From contig JBBIQS010000074.1 in NCBI GenBank assembly GCA_037442205.1, positions 1-39,617 of the forward strand: DNA of 39,617 nt. The letters run 5' to 3'. The notes below the pieces were generated by a model, which was given only the letters and a program-made list of their open reading frames with translations, had not been told where the DNA came from and made no database searches. The DNA comes from JBBIQS01 sp037442205 (GTDB lineage Bacteria > Myxococcota > Myxococcia > Myxococcales > UBA5297). Shown here piece by piece: positions 1 to 8,406 of the stretch (position 1 is its first letter; each line of letters begins with the position of its first letter). Both the position numbers and the translations under genes were made by a program.

Positions 1-1
1 C

Positions 2-3000
2 AACGGCGCCACCTGCTCCGACGGGCGCAGCTGCACCTCCGGCGATCGCTGCCAGGCTGGGGCCTGCCAGCCGGTCGCCAACTCCTGCGGCTGCTCCAGC
101 GACGCCGACTGCCCGCCTCCCGACCAGTGCCACAACGCCGGGATCTGCAACTTCGTCGCCGGCACCTGCAGCTACACCACCCGCGCCGACGGCACCGCCT
201 GCAACGACGGCTCGCTGTGCACCTCGGGCGAGACCTGCCAGCTGGGCCTGTGCACCCCGGCCACCACCGTGACCTGCACCGCGCTCGACCAGTGCCACGA
301 CGTCGGCACATGCAACCCCTCCACCGGGCTGTGCTCCAACCCGAACAAGGTTGACGGGGTGGCGTGCAGCGACGGGCGGGCCTGCACCACCGGCGACCGC
401 TGCGTGACCGGCAGCTGCGCGCCGACCACCAACGCCTGCGCCTGCTCCAAGGACGCCGACTGCGTCCCGCCGGATCAGTGCAAGGCCGCCGGCCTGTGCG
501 ACGTGGCCACCGGCAGCTGCAGCTTCTCCAACAAGCCCAACGGCACCCTGTGCGACGACGGCTCGCTGTGCACCCTGGGCGAGACCTGCCAGGCCGGCAG
601 CTGCACCGCCGCCAGCACCGTCACCTGCACCGCCTCCGACCAGTGCCACGACATTGGCACCTGCAACCCGGCCAGCGGCGCCTGCTCCAACCCCGCCAAG
701 GCCGACGGCGCCGCCTGCTCCGACGGCCGCTCCTGCACCGTCGGCGATCGCTGCCTGGCCGGCTCCTGCCTGCCCACCGGCAACACCTGCGCCTGCTCCA
801 AGGACGCCGACTGCCCGGCCCCCGACCAGTGCCACTTCGCCGGCCTGTGCGATCTCGCCAGCGGCACCTGCAGCTACTCGGTCAAGCCCAACGGCACCGC
901 CTGCAACGACAACTCGCTGTGCACCTCGGGCGAGAGCTGCCTCAACGGCGCCTGCACCGCGGCCACCACCGTCACCTGCACCGCCTCGGATCAGTGCCAC
1001 GACGTCGGCGCCTGCAACCCGGCCACCGGCGCCTGCAGCAATCCCTCCAAGTCCGACGGCACCGTCTGCGACGACGGCCGGGCCTGCACCACCGGCGATC
1101 GCTGCCTGGCCGGGGCCTGCACCCCGACCGTGGTCGGCTGCACCTGCACCAAGGACGCCGACTGCCCGGCCCCCGACCAGTGCCACTCCACCGTCACCTG
1201 CAACGTCGGCACCGGGGCCTGCGTCTACACCAACAAGGCCGACGGCACCCTGTGCAACGACGGCTCGCTGTGCACCTCGGGCGAGACCTGCCTGCTGGGC
1301 GTGTGCACCCCGGCCACCACCGTCACCTGCACCGCCTCCGACCAGTGCCACGACCTGGGGACCTGCAACCCGGCGACCGGGGTCTGCTCCAACCCGGCCA
1401 AGGCCGACGGCGCCGTCTGCAGCGACTCGCGGGCCTGCACCAGCGGCGACCGCTGCCTGACCGGCGTCTGCACCCCGACCACCAACGCCTGCGCCTGCTC
1501 CAAGGACGCCGACTGCCCGGCCCCCGGCCCCTGCCAGTTCGCGGCGCTGTGCAACCTGGACACCGGCACCTGCGGCTACTCCAACAAGCCGGACGGCGAT
1601 CCCTGCGACGACGGCAGCCTGTGCACTCCGGGCCAGGACGCGTGCAAGGCCGGAGTCTGCCTGGGCAGCTCGACGGTGACCTGCACCGCGCTCGACCAGT
1701 GCCACGACGTCGGCACCTGCGATCCCAAGACCGGCCAGTGCGCCAACCCGGCCAAGCCCAACGGCACCACCTGCGACGACCAGCGCAGCTGCACCAGCAA
1801 CGAGACCTGCCAGACCGGGGTCTGCACCCCGGCCCAGTTCGGCTGCGCCTGCACCGTCAACGCCGAGTGCCCGGTGCCGGATCAGTGCCACGCCCCGGCG
1901 GTGTGCAACGTGCCCACCGGCACCTGCAACTACCCCAACAAGACCGACGGCACTGTCTGCGACGACGGCTCGCTGTGCACCTCGGGCGAGACCTGCAAGG
2001 TGGGCGTGTGCACCGCGGCGACCACCGTCACCTGCAGCTCGCTGGGCAACTGCTACGACGTCGGGGTCTGCAACCCGACCACCGGGCTGTGCTCCAACCC
2101 CTTCAAGCCCAACGGCACCGCCTGCGACGACCTGATCACCTGCACCCTGGGTGACAGCTGCCAGAACGGCGTCTGCGCCGCGGCCACAAACCTCTGCAAC
2201 TGCCGCACTGCCGCCGACTGCCAGGCGCCCAACCAGTGCCAGGCGAGCGTCAGCTGCGACATGGCCACCGGCACCTGCTCCTACCAGAACAAGGCCGACG
2301 GCACCTTCTGCGACGACCGCAACCTGTGCACCCCGGGCCAGGACAGCTGCCTGGCCGGCCAGTGCGTCGGCTCGACCACGGTGACCTGCACCGCGCTCGA
2401 CACCTGCCACAACGTCGGGGTGTGCAACCCGGCCACCGGGGTGTGCAGCGATCCGCTCAAGGCCGACGGCGCGGCCTGCGACGACGGCCGCGACTGCACC
2501 AGCGGCGACGCCTGCCGCTCCGGCCAGTGCCTGGCGCCGGCGAGCGGGCGGGCCTGCGCCTGCAACCGCGACAGCGACTGCCCGCCGCCCAACCCCTGCC
2601 AGCTCAGCCCGTGGTGCGACTTCAAGAGCGGCAGCTGCATCTACGATCCGCGGCCCTACGGCACGCCCTGCGACGACAAGAGCGCCTGCACCCCGGGCCA
2701 GGACATCTGCGACAGCGGCAAGTGCGTGGGGGCCTCGACCATCACCTGCACCGCCCAGGATCAGTGCCACGACGTCGGGGTGTGCAACCCGCTCGACGGC
2801 ACCTGCAGCAATCCCAAGAAGGCCGACGCCACGCCCTGCGACGACGGGCGCCCGTGCACCTCGGGCGACGCTTGCCAGGCCGGGGTCTGCACTCCGACCG
2901 TGGTCAGCTGCAACTGCACCAAGGACGCCGACTGCCCGCCGGCGGGCAAGTGCCAGCTCTCGGTGACCTGCACCCTGGCCACCGGGGCCTGCAACTACCT

Positions 3001-5062
3001 GAACATGGACGACGGGGCGGTGTGCGACGACGGCAACGGCTGCACCGACGGCGACCACTGCCAGGGCGGGGCCTGCGTCCCGCAGACCACCCGCACCTGC
3101 CCTCCGCTCGACGACTGCCACGACCAGGGCAGCTGCGAAACCGCCACCGGCAAGTGCACCAACCCGATGAAGCAGGACGGCACCGCCTGCGACGACAAGA
3201 AGTCGTGCACCTCGGGCGACCACTGCGAGGCCGGGGTGTGCGTCCCGCAGACCGACCAGTGCCCGTGCACCACCGACGCCGACTGCCCGCCCAGCCGGCT
3301 GTGCCAGGAGCCGCGCCACTGCGACACGGTCAACGGCAAGTGCACCGACGTCGACTCGCCGGCCGGGGCGCCGTGCGACGACAAGTCGGCCTGCACCACT
3401 GGCGAGGTCTGCCAGGCCAACGGCAAGTGCGAGGCGCTGCAGACCGTCTCCTGCCAGGCGCTGGACCAGTGCCACGACATCGGCACCTGCGACCCGGGGA
3501 CCGGGGTCTGCTCCAACCCGCTCAAGGTCGACGGCGCCGGCTGCAACGACAACAACTCCTGCACCGAGCCCGACGTCTGCGCCGCCGGGGTCTGCGCCGG
3601 CCAGCCGCTGGCCGACGGCAGCCCGTGTGCCAACGGCGGGACCTGCCACGCCGGCAAGTGCTCGAGTGAGGACGGCGGGCCGGTGAGCCACTACGGCTGC
3701 GGCTGCACCAGCTCCGGCGCCGAGGCGCTGTTCTGGCTGGCGCCGCTGGCCGGGCTCTTCCTGCTCCGTCGCCGGCGCGGGAGGGCGGCGGCGCTGGTGC
3801 TGGCCGTGGCTCTCGCCGGCCGGGCACAGGCCGCGGAGCCCGCGACCGCACCGGCCATGCCTGGCAAACCCGGCGCATTGAAGGCGGCCAAGGGCGCGCC
3901 GCCGGCCAAGAACGCCAAGCTGCCGGTCAAGCCTGGTGCGCCGGGGGCGGTCAAGGTCGCTCCGCTGCCGCCGGGATCGGCACCGGGATCGACCGCGGCA
4001 ACGGCGACTCCCGGGGCGCCGGTCAAGAGCGGCAAGGTCGGGGCACCGGGCAGGCCGGGAGTCGCGTCATCCAAGGTCCCGCCCGCGCCACCCGCGCCAC
4101 CCGCGCCACCGCCGCCTGCGCCGGCGCCTGAGCCGCCGGCGACGGTGATCGCGACCCCCGTCGAGCTGGCGCCGCCGCCGCCCGCTGCGGCACCCGCGCC
4201 GAGCGCGCCGGGAAAGGCCAAGAAGCTGCGGCTGGTGTTCGTCGGCGTCGCGGGTTCGGCCGGAGTGGACCCGGAGGTCGCCAAGACCGTCGGCGAGTTC
4301 GCCCAGTCGCAGCTGACGCGGATGCAGGCCTACGAGGTGGTCGGTCAGTCGGAGCTCCAGACGCTGATCGGCCTGGACAGGCAAAAGCAGCTATTGGGCT
4401 GCTCGGAGGAGAGCTGCCTGGCGGAGATCGCCGGCTCGCTGGCGGCCGATCGGGCGCTGTCGGGGAATCTGTCGCAGGTGGGCGACTCGTTCCTGCTGAA
4501 CCTGACGCTGCTCGACTCGAAGAAGGGCAAGCCCATCGGCCGGGTCGGCCGGCGGGTGGTGGGCACCACCTCCATCGACCCGATGCTCGATCTGATGACC
4601 CCGGCGCTGGTCGAGCTGGTGGAGATGGACCCCAAGCACGGCGAGATCTTGGTCAAGCCGGAGGATCGGGAGCGGGGCTTCGGCGGGCTGATGGTCGGGC
4701 TGCGCGGCGACGCCGACGTCCAGGGGGGAGTGACCGGAGGGCTGCTGGTCGAATACTCGGCGCGCTGGCTAGGGATCGCGGGGGCGGTGCTGATGGCGCA
4801 GCCGAGCCCGGCGCTGCGGGTCGAGGCGCGGCTCTATCCGCTGCAGACGCTGCGAGTGCGGCCGTACCTGGCGCCGGGGGTCTCGCTGATCCTGCCGTCG
4901 GTGGCCGCGCGGGCGGCGCTGGGCGTCGACTTCCGGCTGGGCCACTTCCATCTCTACGCCGATGGCGCCTTCGAGCGCTTCTTCAACAACAAGAGCACCG
5001 GCGGCAAGGACTTCCGCGCCAACGCCTTCCTGGTCGGCGCGGGCGCGGGCTGGGTGTTCTGA
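2..5062 (+). CDS. Giant Cys-rich repeat surface protein with internal MYXO-CTERM, fused to a TolB-like/beta-barrel protein (5' partial)
   Basis: The frame is open from the first bases of the window, so the start lies upstream; at least 1686 residues are encoded here. Domains in order: about 1220 residues of tandem Cys-rich repeats with CxDGxxCTxGDxC and DADCPxPDQC signatures; a MYXO-CTERM-like tail (GCGCTSSG, hydrophobic helix, RRRRGR); a second hydrophobic stretch ending in an AxA site (GRAQA then AEP); a Pro/Ala linker; a TolB/LpoB-like domain carrying LGCSEESCLAEIAGSL; and a C-terminal region of alternating strands ending GAGWVF, as outer-membrane barrels do. The TolB-like domain closely resembles the protein at 21385-22302. 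MYXO-CTERM tails normally end a protein, so this in-frame continuation is unusual. Inferred role: disulfide-rich cell-surface stalk plus an outer-membrane component. The alternative is a fusion caused by a lost stop codon or a sequencing error. Confidence 0.9.
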   Translation, partial: NGATCSDGRSCTSGDRCQAGACQPVANSCGCSSDADCPPPDQCHNAGICNFVAGTCSYTTRADGTACNDGSLCTSGETCQLGLCTPATTVTCTALDQCHDVGTCNPSTGLCSNPNKVDGVACSDGRACTTGDRCVTGSCAPTTNACACSKDADCVPPDQCKAAGLCDVATGSCSFSNKPNGTLCDDGSLCTLGETCQAGSCTAASTVTCTASDQCHDIGTCNPASGACSNPAKADGAACSDGRSCTVGDRCLAGSCLPTGNTCACSKDADCPAPDQCHFAGLCDLASGTCSYSVKPNGTACNDNSLCTSGESCLNGACTAATTVTCTASDQCHDVGACNPATGACSNPSKSDGTVCDDGRACTTGDRCLAGACTPTVVGCTCTKDADCPAPDQCHSTVTCNVGTGACVYTNKADGTLCNDGSLCTSGETCLLGVCTPATTVTCTASDQCHDLGTCNPATGVCSNPAKADGAVCSDSRACTSGDRCLTGVCTPTTNACACSKDADCPAPGPCQFAALCNLDTGTCGYSNKPDGDPCDDGSLCTPGQDACKAGVCLGSSTVTCTALDQCHDVGTCDPKTGQCANPAKPNGTTCDDQRSCTSNETCQTGVCTPAQFGCACTVNAECPVPDQCHAPAVCNVPTGTCNYPNKTDGTVCDDGSLCTSGETCKVGVCTAATTVTCSSLGNCYDVGVCNPTTGLCSNPFKPNGTACDDLITCTLGDSCQNGVCAAATNLCNCRTAADCQAPNQCQASVSCDMATGTCSYQNKADGTFCDDRNLCTPGQDSCLAGQCVGSTTVTCTALDTCHNVGVCNPATGVCSDPLKADGAACDDGRDCTSGDACRSGQCLAPASGRACACNRDSDCPPPNPCQLSPWCDFKSGSCIYDPRPYGTPCDDKSACTPGQDICDSGKCVGASTITCTAQDQCHDVGVCNPLDGTCSNPKKADATPCDDGRPCTSGDACQAGVCTPTVVSCNCTKDADCPPAGKCQLSVTCTLATGACNYLNMDDGAVCDDGNGCTDGDHCQGGACVPQTTRTCPPLDDCHDQGSCETATGKCTNPMKQDGTACDDKKSCTSGDHCEAGVCVPQTDQCPCTTDADCPPSRLCQEPRHCDTVNGKCTDVDSPAGAPCDDKSACTTGEVCQANGKCEALQTVSCQALDQCHDIGTCDPGTGVCSNPLKVDGAGCNDNNSCTEPDVCAAGVCAGQPLADGSPCANGGTCHAGKCSSEDGGPVSHYGCGCTSSGAEALFWLAPLAGLFLLRRRRGRAAALVLAVALAGRAQAAEPATAPAMPGKPGALKAAKGAPPAKNAKLPVKPGAPGAVKVAPLPPGSAPGSTAATATPGAPVKSGKVGAPGRPGVASSKVPPAPPAPPAPPPPAPAPEPPATVIATPVELAPPPPAAAPAPSAPGKAKKLRLVFVGVAGSAGVDPEVAKTVGEFAQSQLTRMQAYEVVGQSELQTLIGLDRQKQLLGCSEESCLAEIAGSLAADRALSGNLSQVGDSFLLNLTLLDSKKGKPIGRVGRRVVGTTSIDPMLDLMTPALVELVEMDPKHGEILVKPEDRERGFGGLMVGLRGDADVQGGVTGGLLVEYSARWLGIAGAVLMAQPSPALRVEARLYPLQTLRVRPYLAPGVSLILPSVAARAALGVDFRLGHFHLYADGAFERFFNNKSTGGKDFRANAFLVGAGAGWVF
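269..3560 (+). repeat. Tandem about 351-bp Cys-rich protein repeats
   Basis: Units start near 269, 619, 970, 1321, 1675, 2028, 2383, 2740, 3091 and 3445, each with a T[VI]xCxxxDQCHD-type opening. Each unit of about 117 residues contains two related half-units of about 58 residues. One half has the pattern DQCHDxGTCNPxTGxC and the other DADCPxPDQC. Codon use is very uniform (tgc for Cys, gac for Asp), so the DNA is nearly as repetitive as the protein and should be prone to recombination and to assembly collapse. The pattern resembles slime-mould (Dicty_CTDC-like) Cys repeats; that family assignment is from memory. Confidence 0.92.
3692..3832 (+). other. MYXO-CTERM segment followed by signal-peptide-like helix inside the protein
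   Basis: Reading in frame: GCGCTSSG, then helix ALFWLAPLAGLFLL, then RRRRGRAA, then helix ALVLAVALAG, then RAQA followed by AEP. The first helix plus Arg cluster matches a MYXO-CTERM sorting tail. The Arg cluster plus second helix plus AQA/AE matches a signal peptide with a signal peptidase I site. The predicted hairpin topology places the repeats and the downstream domain on the same outer side, with the Arg loop in the cytoplasm. An in-frame GTG at 3797 has GGGAGG at 3779-3784, so internal initiation is also conceivable, although that start would lack a positively charged N-region. Confidence 0.7.
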
Positions 5063-5072
5063 GCGCGCGACC

Positions 5073-5118
5073 GTTCGTCCCGAGCGTAGCCAACGCGTAG
5101 CGATGGCGGAGTCGAGGG
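5073..5118. repeat. Solitary arm of a MITE-like palindromic element
   Basis: The stretch opens gttcgtcccgagcg, continues with a variable middle, and closes gcggagtcgaggg. The same order (gttcaccccgagcgg ... gaagtcgaggg) forms the left arm of the inverted-repeat element at 34637-34755. Here no complementary right arm follows. Confidence 0.5.
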
Positions 5119-5327
5119 AGGCCCTCTAATCCGTAGGCGCTCGCCGACGGCAAGCCGCGTGACGATCCGCATCGCGCCGTTGCGCCGGGCCGGCAGCCCA
5201 ATCTCCAGCCATTACGCCGAGTTAAAGGCTGTCACTCCGATTGCAGAGAGGGGAAGGCGTCGGCGGAGTTCCCGGCCGCGAGTGCCGGGGCGACCAACCG
5301 ATTGCCCGCCTGCTTCGGAGAGATTCG

Positions 5328-6113
5328 ATGGCCTTCCCACGCTGGTTGCTCCTTCCCGTGATGCTGTTCGCCCTGACCGCCGACGCCGGAAAGCCGGGCG
5401 GCCGGAGGGCGAAGCCGCTCGGCCCGGATGACATCCCGCCGCCGCCGTTGCTGCTGAATCGCGGAGTCGGCCACGATGCGTGGGCGAAGTGGTACGCCGC
5501 GCTTACCCCACGCCAGCGCCGGTTCTTCGACCGCTACTGCTCCAACGAGGACAACGCCTACACGACCTTGTGCGGCGGCACCCCGCTGGTGGCGGTCTTC
5601 GACAGCCGCCCAGTCGAATTCATTGGCGAAGGAGCCTTCGCCTTCGCGCCCGGCGATCCGGTGCTCAGCGCCTGGCCGAGCACCCGCGCGCCCTGGCTGG
5701 CGCGCGACCTCGACGGAAACGGAGTCATCGACAGCGGCGCCGAGCTCTTCGGCTCCAACACCGTACTCCCCGACGGCAGGCTGGCCCGCGACGGCTTCGA
5801 GGCGCTGGCGGCGCTCGACGCCAACGGCGACGGCGTGCTCGACGAGCGCGACCCGGCGTTCGCCTCGCTGCTGCTCTGGTTCGACGCCAACGGCGATCGG
5901 ATCAGCTCCCCGGACGAGCTGGTTCCTCTGTCGCGATGGATCAGCTCGATCGCCCTGCACGCTCGAGCGGAGCGCCGCTGCGACGATCGGGGCAACTGCG
6001 AGATCCTGCGCTCGCCGATGCGCTGGCGCGACGCGGGCGGAGCGACGCACGAGGGCGAGATCGTCGACGTGTTCCTCAGCTTCCGGCCGATCGCGGCGCC
6101 GGTCAGTCCCTGA
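5328..6113 (+). CDS. Secreted calcium-binding (EF-hand/RTX-associated type) protein
   Basis: 261 residues. The ATG at 5328 is preferred because it follows a ggaga ribosome binding site and begins a signal peptide (MAFPRWLLLPVMLFALTADA). The central region has three acidic loops: DLDGNGVIDSGAELFG, LDANGDGVLDERD and FDANGDRISSPDEL. The order and spacing match the DxNGDG...SGxELFG...DANGDGxIxxxEL module known from RTX toxins and other secreted calcium-binding proteins. Family-based role: Ca2+-stabilised extracellular protein; no catalytic domain is seen. The 3' end overlaps the convergent DegV gene by 11 bp. Confidence 0.8.
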   Translation: MAFPRWLLLPVMLFALTADAGKPGGRRAKPLGPDDIPPPPLLLNRGVGHDAWAKWYAALTPRQRRFFDRYCSNEDNAYTTLCGGTPLVAVFDSRPVEFIGEGAFAFAPGDPVLSAWPSTRAPWLARDLDGNGVIDSGAELFGSNTVLPDGRLARDGFEALAALDANGDGVLDERDPAFASLLLWFDANGDRISSPDELVPLSRWISSIALHARAERRCDDRGNCEILRSPMRWRDAGGATHEGEIVDVFLSFRPIAAPVSP

Positions 6114-7005
6114 CCGTCGGCGGCGTCGGCCGGAACGGATGGCCGTCGAGCGGATAGACGCAGGCGAGGAGCGCCCCCGGGCCGCAGTGCAGGAAGATGC
6201 TGGTGGAGAGCGGCCGCGAATAGGCGAACTCGACCTTGTAGCGGTCGCGCAGCAGCGCCAGCAGCTCCTGGGCCGGCTGCTCGGCCTGCCCGTGGGCCAC
6301 GCCCACCCACACCGCGGTGCCCGGGTCGATGCGGTCGGTGAGCCAGCCGACCAGCTTCTCGACGCGGTTGGCGCTGGCGCTGATCTTGGTCGCGGTCTCC
6401 ACCTTGCCCTCGGCGAACGTGAGGATCGGGCGGATGCGCAGGAAGTCGGCGAGCCAGCCGGTGAGGAAGCTCGCCCGGCCGCCTTTGATCACGTAGTCGA
6501 GCGTGGTCAGGCTCAGCGCCGCCCGCCCGCGCTGGGCGAAGGAGTTGAGGAAGGCGGTGGCCTTGGCCCGGTCGAGCCCGGCGGCCCGAGCCTGCACCGC
6601 GGCGAAGGTAACCAGCCCTGCGGCGACGTCGGTGGCCAGGGTGTCGATGACGTTGACCTGTAGGCCGCGCATCGCCGGCCCGCCGGTCGCCGGCAGCTCG
6701 CGCACCGCCGCCAGCGCCTCGTCGTGCGACTCGATGATCTTGCGCGAGGTCATCACCGCCAGCACCTCGCGGTCCTTGGGCGCCACCCGCGACAGGTACT
6801 CGGTGAAGTCGCTGCGGCTGGTCCCGCGGACCTGGGGATGCACGTGGGCCCGGCTCACCCACCGCTGCACCTGGTCGAAGTCGATGGTGTTGCGCGTGTC
6901 GTGCGGCATGCCGTCGACCATGATCTTCTGCGGCAGGATGTCGATGTCGCAGGCCAGGGCGGTTTCTTCGCCGATGTTGGAGCCAGGGTTGGTGACGATG
7001 CGCAT
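6103..7005 (-). CDS. DegV family fatty-acid-binding protein
   Basis: 300 residues, close to the usual 280-300. DegV proteins bind a fatty acid between two domains; FakB members present it to a fatty-acid kinase. Visible family features: N-terminal MRIVTNPGSNIGEE followed by DIDILPQKIMVDG; GTSRSD in place of the usual TSQPS-like lipid-contact loop; LDYVIKGGRAS matching the LxYLxKGGR motif; and a C-terminal S-x-x-x-H-x-GPGA motif (STSIFLHCGPGALL). The ATG at 7005 is chosen because AGGGG lies 8 bases upstream; an in-frame ATG further upstream would add an atypical N-terminus. No fakA-like kinase gene is adjacent. Confidence 0.93.
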   Translation of the reverse strand: MRIVTNPGSNIGEETALACDIDILPQKIMVDGMPHDTRNTIDFDQVQRWVSRAHVHPQVRGTSRSDFTEYLSRVAPKDREVLAVMTSRKIIESHDEALAAVRELPATGGPAMRGLQVNVIDTLATDVAAGLVTFAAVQARAAGLDRAKATAFLNSFAQRGRAALSLTTLDYVIKGGRASFLTGWLADFLRIRPILTFAEGKVETATKISASANRVEKLVGWLTDRIDPGTAVWVGVAHGQAEQPAQELLALLRDRYKVEFAYSRPLSTSIFLHCGPGALLACVYPLDGHPFRPTPPTVRD

Positions 7006-7170
7006 GCATATCCCCTGAGATTCATTGGGCAAGTCGGGCGGAGGCAAACTCCGACCGGCGAGCTCGTTCAATAACGGGAGAATCTTTGTGCTGCCATGAT
7101 TGGAGATTCCGGCGGCGGAGCGCGGTCGCGGGGCGTCGGAGTGTCGGGGGCCTCTCGCCGGGTCTCGGAC

Positions 7171-7284
7171 CTACCGAAGAAGGCGGAGCAGGTCGAAGAG
7201 GTTCCTCACGAGGGCGCCGTGTCCCTCGTGGAGGTAGATGCCGAAATGGCGCGGAGCCTGCTGGAAGTCAGCCCGGCTCCTCGT
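7171..7284 (-). pseudogene. 3'-terminal gene fragment
   Basis: On the minus strand this frame reads RADFQQAPRHFGIYLHEG then HGALVRNLFDLLRLLR and a stop. The composition and G/C-rich third positions look like the genuine C-terminus of a protein. An in-frame stop at 7285-7287 closes the frame upstream and there is no start codon, so only the tail of a gene survives. Family not recognised. Confidence 0.45.
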
Positions 7285-7318
7285 TCAACACCGAGCGCGA
7301 GGCAGCGGCGGGAGCAGC

Positions 7319-8329
7319 TCAGGGCACGAGCTTGCCCGCGTCGGAGAGCGTGGCCAGCAGCCGGGGATCGGAGCGCGGATCCTGGAGATTGGGCCCCAGT
7401 TGGACGATGGCGCCCTGGGCGGTGACGGTCTCGACCACGACGTAGGGCAACGTCGGGATATTGGAGGAGGCATGGGTCCAGAACTCGCCCAGGTAGATGC
7501 GGGCGCCATCGGCGACCACCACGAAGGGCAGGCCGCGCACCGGCACGGTGCCCATCTGCTTCAAGGCCGCGGGGATGCCCATGTGAAACGCGAGGTAGTT
7601 TTCGGCCGCGCTGTAGTAGCGGATCGAGAAGAGATCGAGGACCGGGGAATTCTCGAGGACGAGCGCGTTGAGAGACTGGCCCGAGGCCGCCACGCCGTCG
7701 AGGGTGCGGTCCTTGAGCAGGTAGACCTCGACGCGCTTCTCCCAGGAATAGGGCATGACCCGCGCCGCCGGGGCGAAGAACCGCACGCCGTCGTTCTTGT
7801 CGCCTGGGGCGTTCAAGGTCAGGCACACCCGGGCCGACAGCGGGCTCGAGGCATCGGCGCGAGACAGCTCGATGCTCCCCGCGATCTTAAAGGCCGCCTG
7901 CGTGAGCCCGCTGCCGTAGTAGGTGCCCCCGATATCCATCGAGGCCATCAGCGGCTGGTGCGGGTCGTCGCCGATGGCGGTCGCCCCCATCGGCAGCGTG
8001 CCGCCCGGGCCGGAGTTGATCGAGAGGTCCGCCGCGCCGGAGAGCGCCTTCTCGGTGTGGAACAGGACTTCAACGGCCTCGCAGCAGTTGAGGAACTCGA
8101 GGGACCCGGTCGTCACCACCGGGCTCGTCCCCTGCTGCGGGCGCAGGATTTTGGCGCTGTCGCCGGTGCAGAACGCGTCTCCGGCATCGGCGGCACTGCC
8201 CGCATCGGACCCGGACCCGCCGGCATCGCGATCCGCGGCCGCCGGCCCGGATTCACCCACCGCCGCCAGACAGCCGCTGCCGGTCGAGACCAGCGCCGCC
8301 GTCGCGGCCACCAACCATGCGTATCTCAT
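7319..8329 (-). CDS. Secreted lipoprotein, function unknown
   Basis: 336 residues. The start is supported by AAGGAGG about 8 bases upstream. The N-terminus MRYAWLVAATAALVSTGSGC is a lipoprotein signal with Cys20 as the likely lipidated residue, followed by a low-complexity DAGGSGSDAG linker typical of Myxococcota lipoproteins. The folded part has paired cysteines (LNCCEAVEVLF), but I recognise no catalytic motif. The start of the mature protein (SGCLAAVGES) resembles that of the lipoprotein at 24506-25837 (SGCLVTVGST), suggesting a common leader type. It lies 77 bp downstream of the next gene on the same strand and may share its transcript. Confidence 0.8.
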   Translation of the reverse strand: MRYAWLVAATAALVSTGSGCLAAVGESGPAAADRDAGGSGSDAGSAADAGDAFCTGDSAKILRPQQGTSPVVTTGSLEFLNCCEAVEVLFHTEKALSGAADLSINSGPGGTLPMGATAIGDDPHQPLMASMDIGGTYYGSGLTQAAFKIAGSIELSRADASSPLSARVCLTLNAPGDKNDGVRFFAPAARVMPYSWEKRVEVYLLKDRTLDGVAASGQSLNALVLENSPVLDLFSIRYYSAAENYLAFHMGIPAALKQMGTVPVRGLPFVVVADGARIYLGEFWTHASSNIPTLPYVVVETVTAQGAIVQLGPNLQDPRSDPRLLATLSDAGKLVP

Positions 8330-8406
8330 CGCCCGCCTCCTTGGTTCCGGCCCCGACGGACGAAGACGGTACCCGAATTCCGACGCCAGCGGTTACCCGG
8401 GCGCGC

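Noticed and set aside
127..3878. Long Arg/Pro/Ala-rich open frames on both strands over the Cys-rich repeat region
   Set aside because: They are mirror products of the highly regular, GC-rich repeat gene; no ribosome binding sites and extreme composition.
3797..5062. Independent gene starting at the internal GTG
   Set aside because: GGGAGG is present but the encoded N-terminus lacks the positive charges of a signal peptide unless the upstream Arg cluster is included; kept only as an alternative.
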